Origin: Eutypella sp. D-1
Lineage: Eukaryota > Ascomycota > Sordariomycetes > Xylariales > Diatrypaceae
Direction of reading: 5' to 3'
Assembly (NCBI GenBank): GCA_023313575.1
Contig: JAJTTP010000019.1
Coordinates: forward strand, 620,001-684,000
DNA length: 64,000 nt
Positions 9,533 through 20,950 of the stretch are shown piece by piece; position 1 is the stretch's first letter; every line of letters starts with the position of its first letter. The translations under genes and the position numbers were made by a program. The notes below the pieces were generated by a model, which saw only the letters and a program-made list of their open reading frames with translations, was not told the DNA's origin and ran no database searches.

Positions 9533-11099
9533 ATGACCTTCGTGGTATCTACTGGACTGGAGAAGCCAGACCCCGAGATGCGCAAGTTCATCAGAAGCCA
9601 CGTAATGCGAGGGAAGAATCTTGGGAAATCTCTGCGGCCTAAAACGAAAGAACCTCAGGGGGCCAGAAAGTCATCTGAAAATATGCCTGATCATTCGGGT
9701 GATCAGCTAGACCTATCGGCAATAACATCGCACCTTGCTATAGCCCGCAAGGTCGGTTCAGATTTGGCAACTGTACGGTTTGCCGAGACCGTAGAACCTC
9801 ATGCTGTCCAGACTGTACTACAGTGTGAGTTCAGTTGGTTCTCACCCCATTCCTACTTTTTGCCACCAGTTGCAGTAATCTACAACACGGCGCCGTGGAA
9901 TAGGATGTCTAACTATTATCACCCCAGTCTCTTCCATAGCCAAACGAACGTTGTTCCCACTGGAATCCTGCATACTCTTCGAAAGAAGGGAAGAAAATTG
10001 GATAGAGCCCTTGGCATATGACGCTGCCTACCTTCATGCTCTGATCTTCTCTACACACGACTATTTCAACGCGCTCATACGGGGCAAGCCTTGTGCTACT
10101 GGCAAAAGCACATTACCGCATTTCTTAAGAACGCTTGAGCTACTTCGCGAAAGACTGTCTCATAGCGATGATAACGAAAAGCTTTCAACCACCACAGCTT
10201 CCGTGGTCTTGACATTAGCCGCGCATGCGCATTTCGTGGGTGATACAGAGTTCGCCAAACACCATTTGCGCGGTCTCCACCAAATACTCAGATTGAAAGG
10301 AGGCGTGGCCGCTTTCAGGGACAACGCGAAGCTTCTTATTGAAGTGCTTAGGTGAGAATTATTATTGCCATAACATGCTACTGTCGGGGAAGAAAGTATT
10401 CCTAATTATGCTAGTAGATGCGACATCGGGATCGCGCTCGACACCGGCTCAAAACCCGTCTTCTTCGATGAATCCTCATGCCGAAATGCCCCGCCTCGAT
10501 ATCCTCGCCAGTATCTGCTTGCCAGCAAGGAGCATGCGATGAAGCCGAATGTGTTACATAATTCAGATATACTATTCGACGGCATCGATTCTTCCCTAAC
10601 CGCCGCTTTCGCGACCCTAGTAGGATTCTGTAGATTGATGAATTTCGCCGTTGAAGCAGAGCTCCGAGCGACTACGGAAACCTACTTAGATACGATGACT
10701 TCAGTTATATATCGACTGACCTACATGAGTTTTAGTCCTGGCTCCGCTGACGAAGCGGTGCGCCTAGGTCTGCTTGCATTCTCAACTAGTGTCTTCCTTC
10801 AGTGGAGACAGCTTGGTCGCCCCTATTCCCACCTGGCACATTCATACAGAGATGCTCTTTCTCAAGTAAGACACTCGCAGCTTCATTCCCGTTTGATGCT
10901 TTGGCTTTTCATGGCAGGGGCTGTTTCTGTTTTTGAATCCGCTGACATCGAGTGGTTGAAACCGTGGTTGTTCGCCAACGTCGACTTCTTCGGAGTTCAT
11001 TCGTGGAGTACATTACGCAGAATCCTGGGCGAGGTCATGTGGATCGATCTCATACATAATCAGTCGGGAGAGGCTGTTTTCAACCGTATTATCCTTTAG
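9533..11099 (+). CDS. Fungal-specific transcription factor domain protein without a zinc cluster
   Basis: Three exons: 9533-9824, 9928-10351 and 10418-11099 (465 residues). The second exon could instead begin at 9940, giving 461 residues; both acceptors keep the frame. The N-terminus (FVVSTGLEKPDPEMRKFIRSH) and the middle segment (LFPLESCILF, WIEPLAYDAAYLHA) match the common ascomycete family of Fungal_trans_2-type proteins. The remainder is helical. No Zn2Cys6 cluster is encoded here, and none of the short upstream frames adds one. Such proteins sit in nuclear regulatory families, but many, like this one, lack an obvious DNA-binding domain, so the role is open. A start 5' of 9533 joined by an intron is possible but unsupported. 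Confidence 0.75.
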
Positions 11100-11332
11100 T
11101 TTAGCTATCCTCCACCTAGCTACACCCTACCTAGTCTGCGAAATTTGGACACCACGGCGCATGACGAATCATGCAGCTATGCCGAAGTAATGTTCGAGTA
11201 GATCAAAACGATCGTATAAAATTACTTCGTAGATGTTCAGCTCACATATTTCATCCAGTGCCTGGGGAAAATTCACGGTGCTAAAACTATCCACAGGAGT
11301 GTTATGTCAAGAAGTAGTAATACCAATTATCA

Positions 11333-13863
11333 TTATACGTGAGACTCAGCGAGCCAACTCGGAGGACGATCCGCGATATCATGGCCCCACTCGCTCTCCT
11401 CGGGTCCGAGCGTGAGTTCTAATGTCCAACCCTCGGAAAACAGTTCATGTCCAATCCAGCTCTTCGTCCAAGGCTTCCCATTCACCGTCACGCTCTGGAT
11501 GTAGATGTCCTTATAGCTGGGGTCGAAGCCAACGGCTCGGATCGTGGTCGTCTTGCCGGTCAGCGCGTTAGCGATTTGCACCTCCTCGAAGAAGGGCGCT
11601 GATATCAGATACACATTCTGCCCAGCGATCGGGAACAGTCCCAGCATGCCGAAGACGACGAACGCGCCCATCGACCCGGAATCGTCGTTCCCCGGCAGAC
11701 CTCCGTGCGTGTTGTTGAAAGAGCCCGGGATATACGTGTGTAGTCGCTTCGTGGACAAAGCAGGGCGGCCCGCGTAGTGATACAGGTAGACAGTGGAGAA
11801 GACAGGCTCGTTGGAGATATCGGCCAGTCCCGAACTATGGTAGAAATCCAGTCGCGAGACGAACTCCTCATCCCCGCCCATCAAATCAATGAGCGAAGAT
11901 GTCGACTGGGGTACAATGCTGCACAGAATGTTAGTCGACACTTTTATTCACCGCACAGAAGCATGGGTCCTTACAATTGGTACTGCCAGATACTGGCTTC
12001 GAAGGTCTCGCTTGGGTTGGACGTTAGGGAGCAGAATTCCGCCAATGCCGAGCAGGCGATGGGGTCTTGATATCCCCAGGTCCCGTTCAAGTACTTGGGC
12101 TGGAAGAATCCAGTGAAGCCCGAATCGTTGCCCCTGACGATGGAAGTTTGATCTTCCTTCCAGAGATTCCGCCAGTTCGTGCTCCTTCGCGCATACTTGT
12201 CGTATAAGTCTTTCTTGTCCAGTCCATCAGCAAGCGTGGCGAGGCAGAAGTCGTTATATGAGTACTCCAGAGTCCTGGAAATACTCCGCGAATTAGTACC
12301 GAACCCGACCGGGTCGTAGTCGAGGTATGGGATGTAGTTGAGCTTCTTCCAGCTTTGGAGCCCACCGCGGCCTTCGTACGACCACTCTAGGGGCTCAACC
12401 TCAGCATCCTTGATGATGGCCTCGAGGGCCAGCTCCCAGTCGAGGTCAGACGTTAGGTTCTTCACGTAGGCGTCGACTAGGACAACATCCGCGTTAGAAC
12501 CGCCCTGTGTCCAGCCCTTGCAAAGGCTCATGCGGCAGTCGGGCAGCCAGCCCTCGTGCTCGTAAATGTCGAGCAGCGAACGCACCATCTCTACCTGCGC
12601 TGCCGGGTCGATAATAGAGAGCAGCGGGTGCTGGACGCGGAACGAATCCCAAATGCAGTAGTACGAGTCAAAGTACGGGACCCCGCTGTCCCAATCGGGG
12701 TTCTCCCCGGTATAATTCTGCGGCGAGATCATCGTGCGGTAAATACCGCTCCAGAAGCTCGTCTGCAGGTCCTCACTAGCACCGCCGGATTTGACAGAAA
12801 CCACGCCTAACTTACTCCTCCACTCGTCCTCAGCCTCCCGAACCAGTCTATCGAAGTCCTCTCCCAAGGGGTCCGGGATCTCCTCCTCGGCGCGGCGACA
12901 CGCCTGGGCGGAGCTGATGAAGCTTACGCCCATACGGGTGGTAACAGTGTTATTAACCAGGTCGGCGAAGCGCACCCAGCCGCCCGCCTCGATGTAGAAC
13001 AGATTGAAGCCTCGGGTGACGTAAAGCTCGCTAGGCTCGGTGCCCGCGCGGTTGTTGACCCACACCCCACCATCGTGCACTACGCCGCCGAAAAAGTCGA
13101 CACAGAAGTGCATCACATAGGACCCGGCGCCGAAGCTTGGCAGGAAAGTGGCGTTGCCGCTGAGGCGCCCGTTGGCTGTCGCATCGAAGCGGACGGTCCC
13201 ATTCTGCCGGCTCTTCCAGAGGTCGGTGAGATCGAGCAGCACGAGCGGATGCTGGCGGCCGTCGTCCCCGTCCCCGCCTGGAGCAGGGAACGTAAACCGG
13301 TATAGAGCGGCATGCTCGCTGGACGTCATTTCCGCGCGGATGCCGGACTCGAGCTCCAGGGAGAAGGAACCCGGGCGAGCGACGACGCTGTCGGCGACGT
13401 ACGGAGTGGCGCGGTCGCCGGAGCGGAACGCGCAGGCATTAAGCTCGTCGCCGGGGCAGATCTGGGGGAACAGTGGGAAGTTTCCAAGACTAGGGTTGCC
13501 GCCGGTGCCGCTGTCGTGCGTCGGCGAGAACCCGATGACGTTAGACCCGTCCGTCGAGAACCCCCCGGTGTTCTGCCCGTCCACGTCCGCCACCGGCTTC
13601 GCCAGCCCGTACGGCCGCGTCGCCCCCGCAAACACATTACCCCCGTTCGTGCTGCCGATCAGCGGGTTGACGAAGCGTAGCACATCGTCGTCTGCGAAGT
13701 GACCCCCGCTGGAATTCGAGCTCGTCAGGGGCTTGGCGGTGGCTGGCGGGGGCGAAGAAACCACTAGCAAGCCGACAATTAGGGGAAGCAGGGCGCCAAG
13801 AGAGCGCGGGCCAGCCCTAGACTTTAGGGGTGACGTTGCCGCCATCTTCGGCATTTCCAACAT
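11333..13863 (-). CDS. Secreted glycoside hydrolase family 92 alpha-mannosidase
   Basis: Two exons, complement(join(11333..11918,11975..13863)); 824 residues. The intron has GTAAGG and GTGCAG ends, and joining restores the GH92 frame exactly. A hydrophobic N-terminal segment (about residues 22-43) is a signal peptide or signal anchor. Family landmarks are FVNPLIGSTNGGNVFAGATR near the mature N-terminus, the GTGGNPSLGNFPLFP loop, YYCIWDSFR, and in the second exon GLPGNDDSGSMGAFVVFGML. GH92 enzymes are calcium-dependent exo-mannosidases, mostly acting on alpha-1,2 links of N-glycans or mannan. The family length (about 750-850) fits. A role in glycoprotein or wall mannan trimming outside the cell is likely. 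Confidence 0.93.
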
Positions 13864-14798
13864 CCACTTACTGCTAAGACCGGCACTATAGCAATACAGT
13901 GCACCGTAGAAGTATGAGGGGGGGGAAAGGGAAAGATTTCCAGAAGTCGAAGCTTCGGCCCTGGGCTATCTACTTATTTATTTCCTACCTGTATGCATCC
14001 CATCTTGATAGAACTAGAATGGATTGGACGCAAGGTGCAACCTGCCTATTTAAGAGATGCGATGCCCATGCGACCTACTTAAGTCCTTCCCTGCTACTTG
14101 TTTAACACCCCAACCCCCGACTCTTCCGTCTGGCGATCCGCGGCTTCCCCCAGTCGCTCCCGCCTTCACCCCTGGTCCTAAGCAACCCCGCCCTTCGTAG
14201 CTGCAGTGTGGTGTGGGACTGGAAACAGTACAGTGTAAGTAGCCCTCTTGCATTCTAAACAGGGACCAAGGAAATAAAATGATATTCAGGGGGGATTATA
14301 TGCCCCTACGTCCTACGTGCGAATAGCTTCACGTTTATCATAAGTCATACTTGGAAAAAGATACACATATCTGGTAATGCAAACACTAAATCATAGTCAC
14401 TCCAGTGGTAGTAATAATTGCATTTTCTTTGCGATGTATCGAAGGCGGTCTAATGAGATTCCTCAGGCATTTGCTATGTTAACAGATGCCTGTAACAACT
14501 TAACGGTAGATGCTGTAAAGCGGTAAATGCCGTTAGTGTAATCGGGCTCGAAATGAAAGGCTTCAGTTTGTGTACGTATACCCAACATACTCAGCTAGAA
14601 CAACATTATAATGGACATTGAATCGTGGATTGCGAACCAGGTTGATCGTCACCAGGGGTTTCCTGCACGGGGTAGAACCCTCTTTTCCAATTACCTTTCC
14701 CTGACCATCGGCCTAGCGCAGTCCCACCCGCCGGAGCAGTACCGCCGGCATTAACACAGTTCCCGATGTGACGCTCCAGCGGGCCTCGAGCGCAGCCC
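13864..14798. other. Intergenic spacer
   Basis: GH92 upstream region and 3' flank of the pseudogene. Nothing recognisable. Confidence 0.5.
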
Positions 14799-15570
14799 TC
14801 AACTCATCCAGACCTCCCCACCGCGCGTCGGCGCCCACCCGAGCCGCCGCGCCGCCGTGCCCTTCGTCAGCCGGTGCCCGGCCCACCCAGTTTCCGCGGT
14901 CCTGAGGTCCCCAGCCACCAGGGTAGCGGGCTGCTCGAGACTGATGGTTTTGGCTTTTGGGCGTTGCGGTGCATCTCCTTCGCCGCTATCACCTGCACAC
15001 TGAGCTCGTGCACCCTCTCCTCGATCCCGAGTCTCCAGGCTCGTATCCAGAACCCGCAAGCTCCGGCGCCCGCTGCGCGTACCAGTCGCGCGCGCTCTCG
15101 AACTCGGACATAGGCCTCAGCATATCCGCGTTGTCCCACTCGTGTTACGGGTGCGTCCCCATATTCGGGGTAGTCGGATATAGTAGTACAGCCCGCTGGT
15201 ATAGATCGGATCATCCAGGCCGCCAGGCGGACTTCAGCTTCGATACCATCCGCTATCACGGCGGCCCTACCCCGGGCGAGCCCGTATACCATGGCCTCGG
15301 CGCTGGCTGACGGGGTGGAAGACGCAACCGGCGTTGACGACGAGGTCGTGGCTGCTCGCGATGTCGGCGATGAGCGCGGTGTCGTTGAGCAGGACGCACG
15401 ACACGCGGTCCGCAGCTTTTTCCGCCCGCGCTTCACCCCGTACTAGCAACGTCACTGTCCAGCTCGCGCAGGCTCGCTGCCGCGCTCGTCATTAGCTGGT
15501 GCAGCACTGTGGCCCCGATGTAGTCTGTGGCTCCCGTGAGCAGAACCTTCGGCAGTGGCGGTGCTGACAT
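14799..15570 (-). pseudogene. Degenerate NAD-dependent epimerase/NmrA-like dehydratase
   Basis: The minus-strand ATG at 15570 begins a typical nucleotide-binding start (LPKVLLTGATDYIGATVLHQL), but that frame stops at about 15442. The homologous continuation is in other frames: MTLLVRGEARAEKAADRV to NDTALIADIASSHDLVVNAG at 15455-15300, then VYGLARGRAA near 15290-15260, segments reading WMIRS and SDYPEYGDAP, then RVLDTSLE near 15056-15030, and finally an ARRLGWAP-type C-terminus ending at 14799. At least three frame changes and internal loss leave about 250 codons of a family that is usually 330-370. The P-loop Gly also reads Asp (GATDYIG). The piece is GC-rich, so point mutation by RIP is not the obvious cause. 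Confidence 0.75.
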
Positions 15571-15804
15571 CGTTTCGTTCTCGTCGTGCGGAGACCCCCG
15601 TTTGCTTTGAAGGCGTAAGTAGTGGTGGGGGAGGAGGGATCGATCAGCTCAAGCAGTCTAAGGACAAGTTTTGGCAGGCGGCGAACTTGTCTACTCGTCT
15701 CCCAAGCTAAGGATCACGGCATACGCGAGGCACGCTTTTCGGATCTTACAATCCTCCAAGCGGAGAAGACTACAAAGTAAAACATATACCAACAAGGCGC
15801 GGGA

Positions 15805-15819
15805 GGGGGGGGGGGGGGG
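15805..15819. repeat. Poly-G tract (15 G)
   Basis: Run of 15 G in the gene-free stretch. Confidence 0.95.
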
Positions 15820-16317
15820 TTATAGATCGGATCCTGACGATGTTGTCATGTAGTCAGGCACCACATTCCGAGTTCGGGGTAGGCTTCCCGGTGCCCAAGA
15901 AAGCGACGGGGCAAGAATTTGCGGGCGCCATTGTATTGTACGTGCGTGATCTTTCATTTGTACGCGCAAATCGCCAGCCCACGAAAGGAGACACAAGCCC
16001 GTCTTCTTCCACCCCGGTGGTGGATAGATTCTATTGTGTGTACCTATGACGGTGGAATGCTTCGTGAAGAAGCAGCCAGTAGCCCGCTTCTTCTGAACCT
16101 ACCTCGGCCCGTTTGAGCATCATGTATTTAAGTAAAACTATGCGGCATATTCCCCCGCACTCCGCAATGAAGCGTCCTTGTACCTTTGACGCACCCAAAT
16201 CTAGTGGGATAGTTATTTATAAAGGGCTTGACCTCCCCGATTATTTATCCGCTCCCGTGCCCAGATACAGCGGCTCGCTTCAACGGGGCACGTTGGACGG
16301 TGTTACTGTCATCTAGC

Positions 16318-16340
16318 GGCCATGGATCTTGTCCATGGCC
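16318..16340. repeat. Perfect 9-bp inverted repeat
   Basis: GGCCATGGA and TCCATGGCC flank a 5-nt loop, and GC-rich flanks (GCGGCC / GGGCCGC) could extend the pairing imperfectly. No gene is adjacent. Confidence 0.8.
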
Positions 16341-16556
16341 ATCGGGCCGCGGTATTTGAGTGCATGCTCAGGTGTTATAGGAGGTCAGGGGCGAATCAAG
16401 GTTTAACACAGTTAGAAGGTTATCAAGTATCCGCGCCATAAACATGAAAAGGAAAAAGCTGAAGGCATAATTAGAAATGTGTATTATCGACGAACCCCCT
16501 TTTTGACCCCTAATTTTACGTAAGCTCAAAGCTGGAGTCAGCCATACATGGGATGG

Positions 16557-16578
16557 TGACTGACTGACTGACTGACTG
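16557..16578. repeat. (GACT)n microsatellite
   Basis: About five tandem copies of a tetranucleotide, GACT. Confidence 0.95.
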
Positions 16579-18438
16579 GGTAGGCATCTTAAAAACGCCC
16601 GCTAGTCATTTTGAGAAACAAAAGAGGTAAGTTGGGTAAGTACTGCCATGCGCACACCTATAACCAACCTACTCCCATAGTGCCGAGGTAAAATGCTACC
16701 TACTTAAGTAACCTTGGGAGGGCTGAAGCTCTCGCGATGTAACCAAGATACCTATACGGATTAGGCCCCCCTCTTAGGAGGTACTCCCGATCGGAGGACA
16801 TTGCGGGGTCGGAGCTATGTAAGCTGGTCCCCCCCCAGTAGTAAGCCATGTTATAGGTGACGTCATTACATGGCCTATCTCCATAGGTGGTGGTACCTCG
16901 GTAATATCTGGGACTATGAACTATTTTCCCGTTCACTCAAGAAGAAGAAGAACTGACTGCATGTTTGCTCATTGGTTACGTACGGCGCATCCTATTTCCT
17001 CAGTAAAGAAACGGCGGAATAAAAAAAAAGGGTGGTTGTATCGAGCGATCTCAGATGGGGCTTACTGAGGCTTCTTTTCCCATCTATCATATGTACAATG
17101 TCATGTTGGGTTGCCACAGATCATGCGGGACAGAACTGCTGACCCTAAACGGGTTGGCCGTTATGGTGTGGTGGTGGTGGTGTGGCAGTGTGACCGGTAT
17201 CCGGAAGACGGAACTGGAACTGGGCGAGTCGGAACTGACTGACATGGAACTGGAGGGAGGGGAGGGAAGGCGCAGGAGGCGCATCGAATATCTACATATA
17301 ACTATTTACATGTAGGTAGATGACCGGAAGTACATACGTAAGGTATCCTAACTAGCTGGACATCCAATAACGAATACCGGAGATCAAATGAAATGCAGGC
17401 ACTGATGACTCGTGGCGGGATGATTGGTCCATCCCTTTCTCTGAAACGTTCTAGGTTAGTTTGGTTTGGAAGTAAAGTTATGTAACTGCTCGGGTCGCCG
17501 GCCTATCGAAGCGTATCGGACACCTCGGGGCAGCCCGTGATGACTTAATTGGATCAAACTAGGTAACCTACATACCTTTAGGCATCCCTATGTAGTACTA
17601 AGTGAAGTACCTAGGTACATGTGAACCTTGCTTAAGATATGCAGGGACCGCTACGTAGTCGGCGCGCGATAAATATCACTCGAGAGACTATAGTAATGTA
17701 TTCCAAGGTAGTTGACCTTTATGCTTGAGCTTAATATGCCGTTTTGAAGCTCCACGGGTATCGTAGTTAGGATTTCATTAAATCTCGTAATTCGAAGCTT
17801 AAGCTATGCAGGTAACTATGTCTTTTTGTCTGTACAGAGTGAGTAGAGTATAACTGTATTCATGCACGATCTTATCGGAATAGCCAACCTTATTTGTACC
17901 TAAGTACTTACGTAACTGTCTCCTTTATAGCAGTACCTTCGCAGACAGGTCGGCCGGCAAATCGGAACTTTAACAATCTTGAACAATTCCAGGTTACAGC
18001 CCTAGGTGTGTAAGTACTTGCACATATTTCTTACGTGCTTGTTCCTTCTTACTTGACTTGTACGTGCTGTGCTACCTATTCATTCATACCTAAATTGACA
18101 GTGCTAAATTGATGTTATTACTTCCAGTCTGTGCCCGGCTGTTCCAAGATTGCCCGGCGTTAACAACCCCCCTACAAGCCCTATGAAGTTTTTAGTGCCC
18201 CCCCCCCGGCCCCATACCTAACAGTTCCTATTGTACCTAAAAGAGTACCAAACTTTGAATTCTTGGGGGCGCTTTAGGGTTATCGGTCGCGTCTGATTGC
18301 TCAACAACGTCACTAGTTGGCCTGTATGTACTCATCATACTGGTCATAAATCATACTTCTTCATCATACTTCACCATCACAAGCCAATTTATTTTATGTC
18401 TGACGCCTTTTTTTTTTAACTTCTACCATACCTACCTA

Positions 18439-18470
18439 CCACTTACCACTTACCACTTACCACTTGCCAT
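18439..18470. repeat. Heptamer tandem repeat (CTTACCA)
   Basis: Four near-identical heptamers, about 500 bp upstream of the oxysterol-binding protein ATG. Confidence 0.85.
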
Positions 18471-18960
18471 ACTACATATTATACTACATACCACAGCATA
18501 ACTTAGAAGCTTAGATCTTGGAACTTGGAAATACCTCTACCTAGGTATCTAGTTATTATCAACTCTCTTCCTTGTTTCACTTTTTATAACTTACTTCCTA
18601 AATACCTAAGAGAACTGAACACGACGATATCATCATACCAAACTGGACTGTTCATTTTGTTGATTGATTACCCTGTATCAAAACCCAAATCCAGTGTTAC
18701 AAGGATAGCTACAGGCTTTTTTATTTTTATTTTTTATTTTTCACATTTTCACTTTGTTCCCCCTTCAACGTTCTTCTGGCTTGCGATTGCGCTCTCCTCC
18801 CCCTTTTAAGAAAAATTCTCAAAGGAGTAAAGTGATCGGCCACTGATACTTCATTATTTGTACACCAAATATCATCGTCATCGTCATCGGCGTCGTTGTT
18901 GTCACCCCTTGGCATCACATCCATCCCTCTCCCTCCCTTCCCCCCCTCCTAATCGCCATC

Positions 18961-20204
18961 ATGTCCTCGTCGACACAGGCTCCCCCAACAGTCGAGACGG
19001 AGGATGTTCCTCAGTCGGATGGGGGGAAATTAAAGACATTTATTACTATTCTTCGGAAGTAAGTTGCAGTGCAGTGTTTCTGTTTCTGTTTCTGTTTCTC
19101 TATTTTTGTGATAAAGCTGGGTGGGTGGGTCATCGCGAAGGCCGACGACAACCTTGACGATAACTTCACCGCCATACGCCATATCGCCATATCGTGAACT
19201 AACACTAACAAACTTCCACCACTCCCCACTCTTCATAGGTTTATGGGCGTCTCAGATCTCGCTGCTGTCCGCTTTTCTCTCCCCTCTCAACTCCTCGAAC
19301 CCACCCCGAATCTCGAATACTGGAACTACCTCGATAATCCCAGCGCCTTCGCCGCGATCGGAACCTCCGACGAGCCCCTCGACCGCATGCTCGAAGTCCT
19401 CCGCTTTTGGTTCACCAAGGACCTCAAATACGTCAAGGGCAAGCCCTGCAAACCTTACAACTCCTGTCTCGGCGAGTTCTTCCGCTGTAACTGGGAAGCC
19501 GAAGATAATGCACCTCCTATAAATACGAAAGACCTCACTTCAGCTGCTACCACCGCCGCCACCACCACCAGTACCGCTGCCTCTTCTTTAAAATCCCTGA
19601 AGCAGGAGTCCCGGGCAGGTTCTACGGTCTCTGTCGTCCAGACATCCGCCCCTCCCACCGGGCCTACCGTTCGGATATCCTACTTGACCGAACAGACGTC
19701 GCATCACCCACCAGTCAGCGCCTTCTACGTCAGCTGCCCAGAGAAGGGCATCCACGCGAGGGGATACGATCAGATCAGCGCCAAGTTCACCGGCACCGCC
19801 ATCAAAGTCTCCCCCGGCGAGCACAATCTCGGCATCTTCATCACCCTCGAGCGACGGAACAACGAGACATACCAGCTGAAACACCCCGCCGCCCATCTCG
19901 GCGGGATCCTCCGCGGTGCGCTCGCCGTCAGCGTTGCTGATGTCGCTTACGTCACCTGTCCCCAGACCAAGATGAAGGTCATCTTGAATTATCTCGAAGA
20001 TGGTTGGCTAGGCCGTGCCCAGAACAAAATGGAGGGTGTCATTTTCAAATACGACCCGGATAAGGACGACAAGACCCGTATCAAAGATATACCTGACTCC
20101 GACGTCCTGGCTCGACTTGGTGGGAATTGGAAGGACAAGATCGTCTTCACGTTAGGTCCCAAGCCTGTGGTAAGTTGCCATGTGCACGCACATATACGAA
20201 CCTC

Positions 20205-20244
<40 letters not shown>

Positions 20245-20688
20245 TCCATGTCCCTCGGGGAAAAGAACTTCTGGCCTTTCTCCCACGATATCACCCCCCC
20301 GCAGATACTGACAAAGAGACGCAACAAACAGGACTCGCACCCGCCGGAGAAGCAGACGGTGATCATCGACCTGAACCCGCTGAGCGTGGCGACGAAGTCG
20401 CTGCCGCCGAAGGAGAAGCAGGCGGAGAACGAGTCGCTGCGGATGTGGGACGGCGTGACGCAGGCGATCCTGTCGAAGCAGTACTCGAAAGCGACGACGG
20501 TGAAGGTGGAGCTCGAGGAGAGCCAGCGCGAGAAGGCCCGCGAGCGCGAGCGCACCAACACCCCCTTCCAGCCCGTCTTCTTCACCCAGGTCACCGACCG
20601 CGCCGGCCGCCCTGACCTCACCGATAAGGGCCGCCAGGTCCTCGAGCGCGCCCAGAAGAACGAGTGGGACCTCGACGGCATCGTATGA
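18961..20688 (+). CDS. Oxysterol-binding protein, short Kes1/Osh4 type
   Basis: Three exons: 18961-19058, 19239-20169, 20332-20688; 461 residues. The ORP fingerprint EQTSHHPP is at residues 184-191, and the KPYNSCLGEFF lid/core motif precedes it. There is no PH or ankyrin domain, so this is the short soluble class that carries sterol and PI4P between Golgi/ER membranes. A Ser/Thr/Ala/Lys-rich insert (about 125-175) separates the two motifs. The second intron contains a 35-T run. Its 3' end was set at 20332 because the family sequence resumes with SHPPEKQTVIIDL; an in-frame acceptor at 20305 would add nine residues. The C-terminal charged helix and DRAGRPDLTDKG match the family. Confidence 0.93.
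20207..20241. repeat. Poly-T tract (35 T) inside an intron
   Basis: Uninterrupted 35 T within intron 2 of the oxysterol-binding protein gene, 90 nt before the acceptor. Confidence 0.95.
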
Positions 20689-20907
20689 TTGTGTTTCCCA
20701 TCTTTTTCCCTCCATTTTCTGTTTTTTTTTTCGCTTCTTTTTTGCTTCTTCTCGTCTTTTGCTCGCGTTCTCGGGACTTTTTTTGGGGCCTGCGCTTGCG
20801 CTTGCACTTTTGCGCTTTGGGGATGGAGTTTTAAGGGAGGAGGGGCTTGGGCATTTTTGGTTTTACTTTTTAGAGTGGGGGGAAAGCAAGGGCAAAGTTA
20901 GAGAGAG

Positions 20908-20950
<43 letters not shown>

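Larger units (their letters stand above)
15571..18960. other. Gene-free stretch with simple repeats
   Basis: 3.4 kb without a supported gene. It holds a 15-G run (15805-15819), a 9-bp perfect hairpin (16318-16340), a (GACT)n microsatellite (16557-16578), CTTACCA heptamer repeats (about 18439-18470) and TACCTAGGTA palindromes. No transposon ORF was seen. The last 200 bp are the promoter/5' UTR of the oxysterol-binding protein gene. Confidence 0.6.

Noticed and set aside
13148..13702. 184-codon plus-strand open frame
   Set aside because: Antisense to the GH92 coding exon and without similarity.
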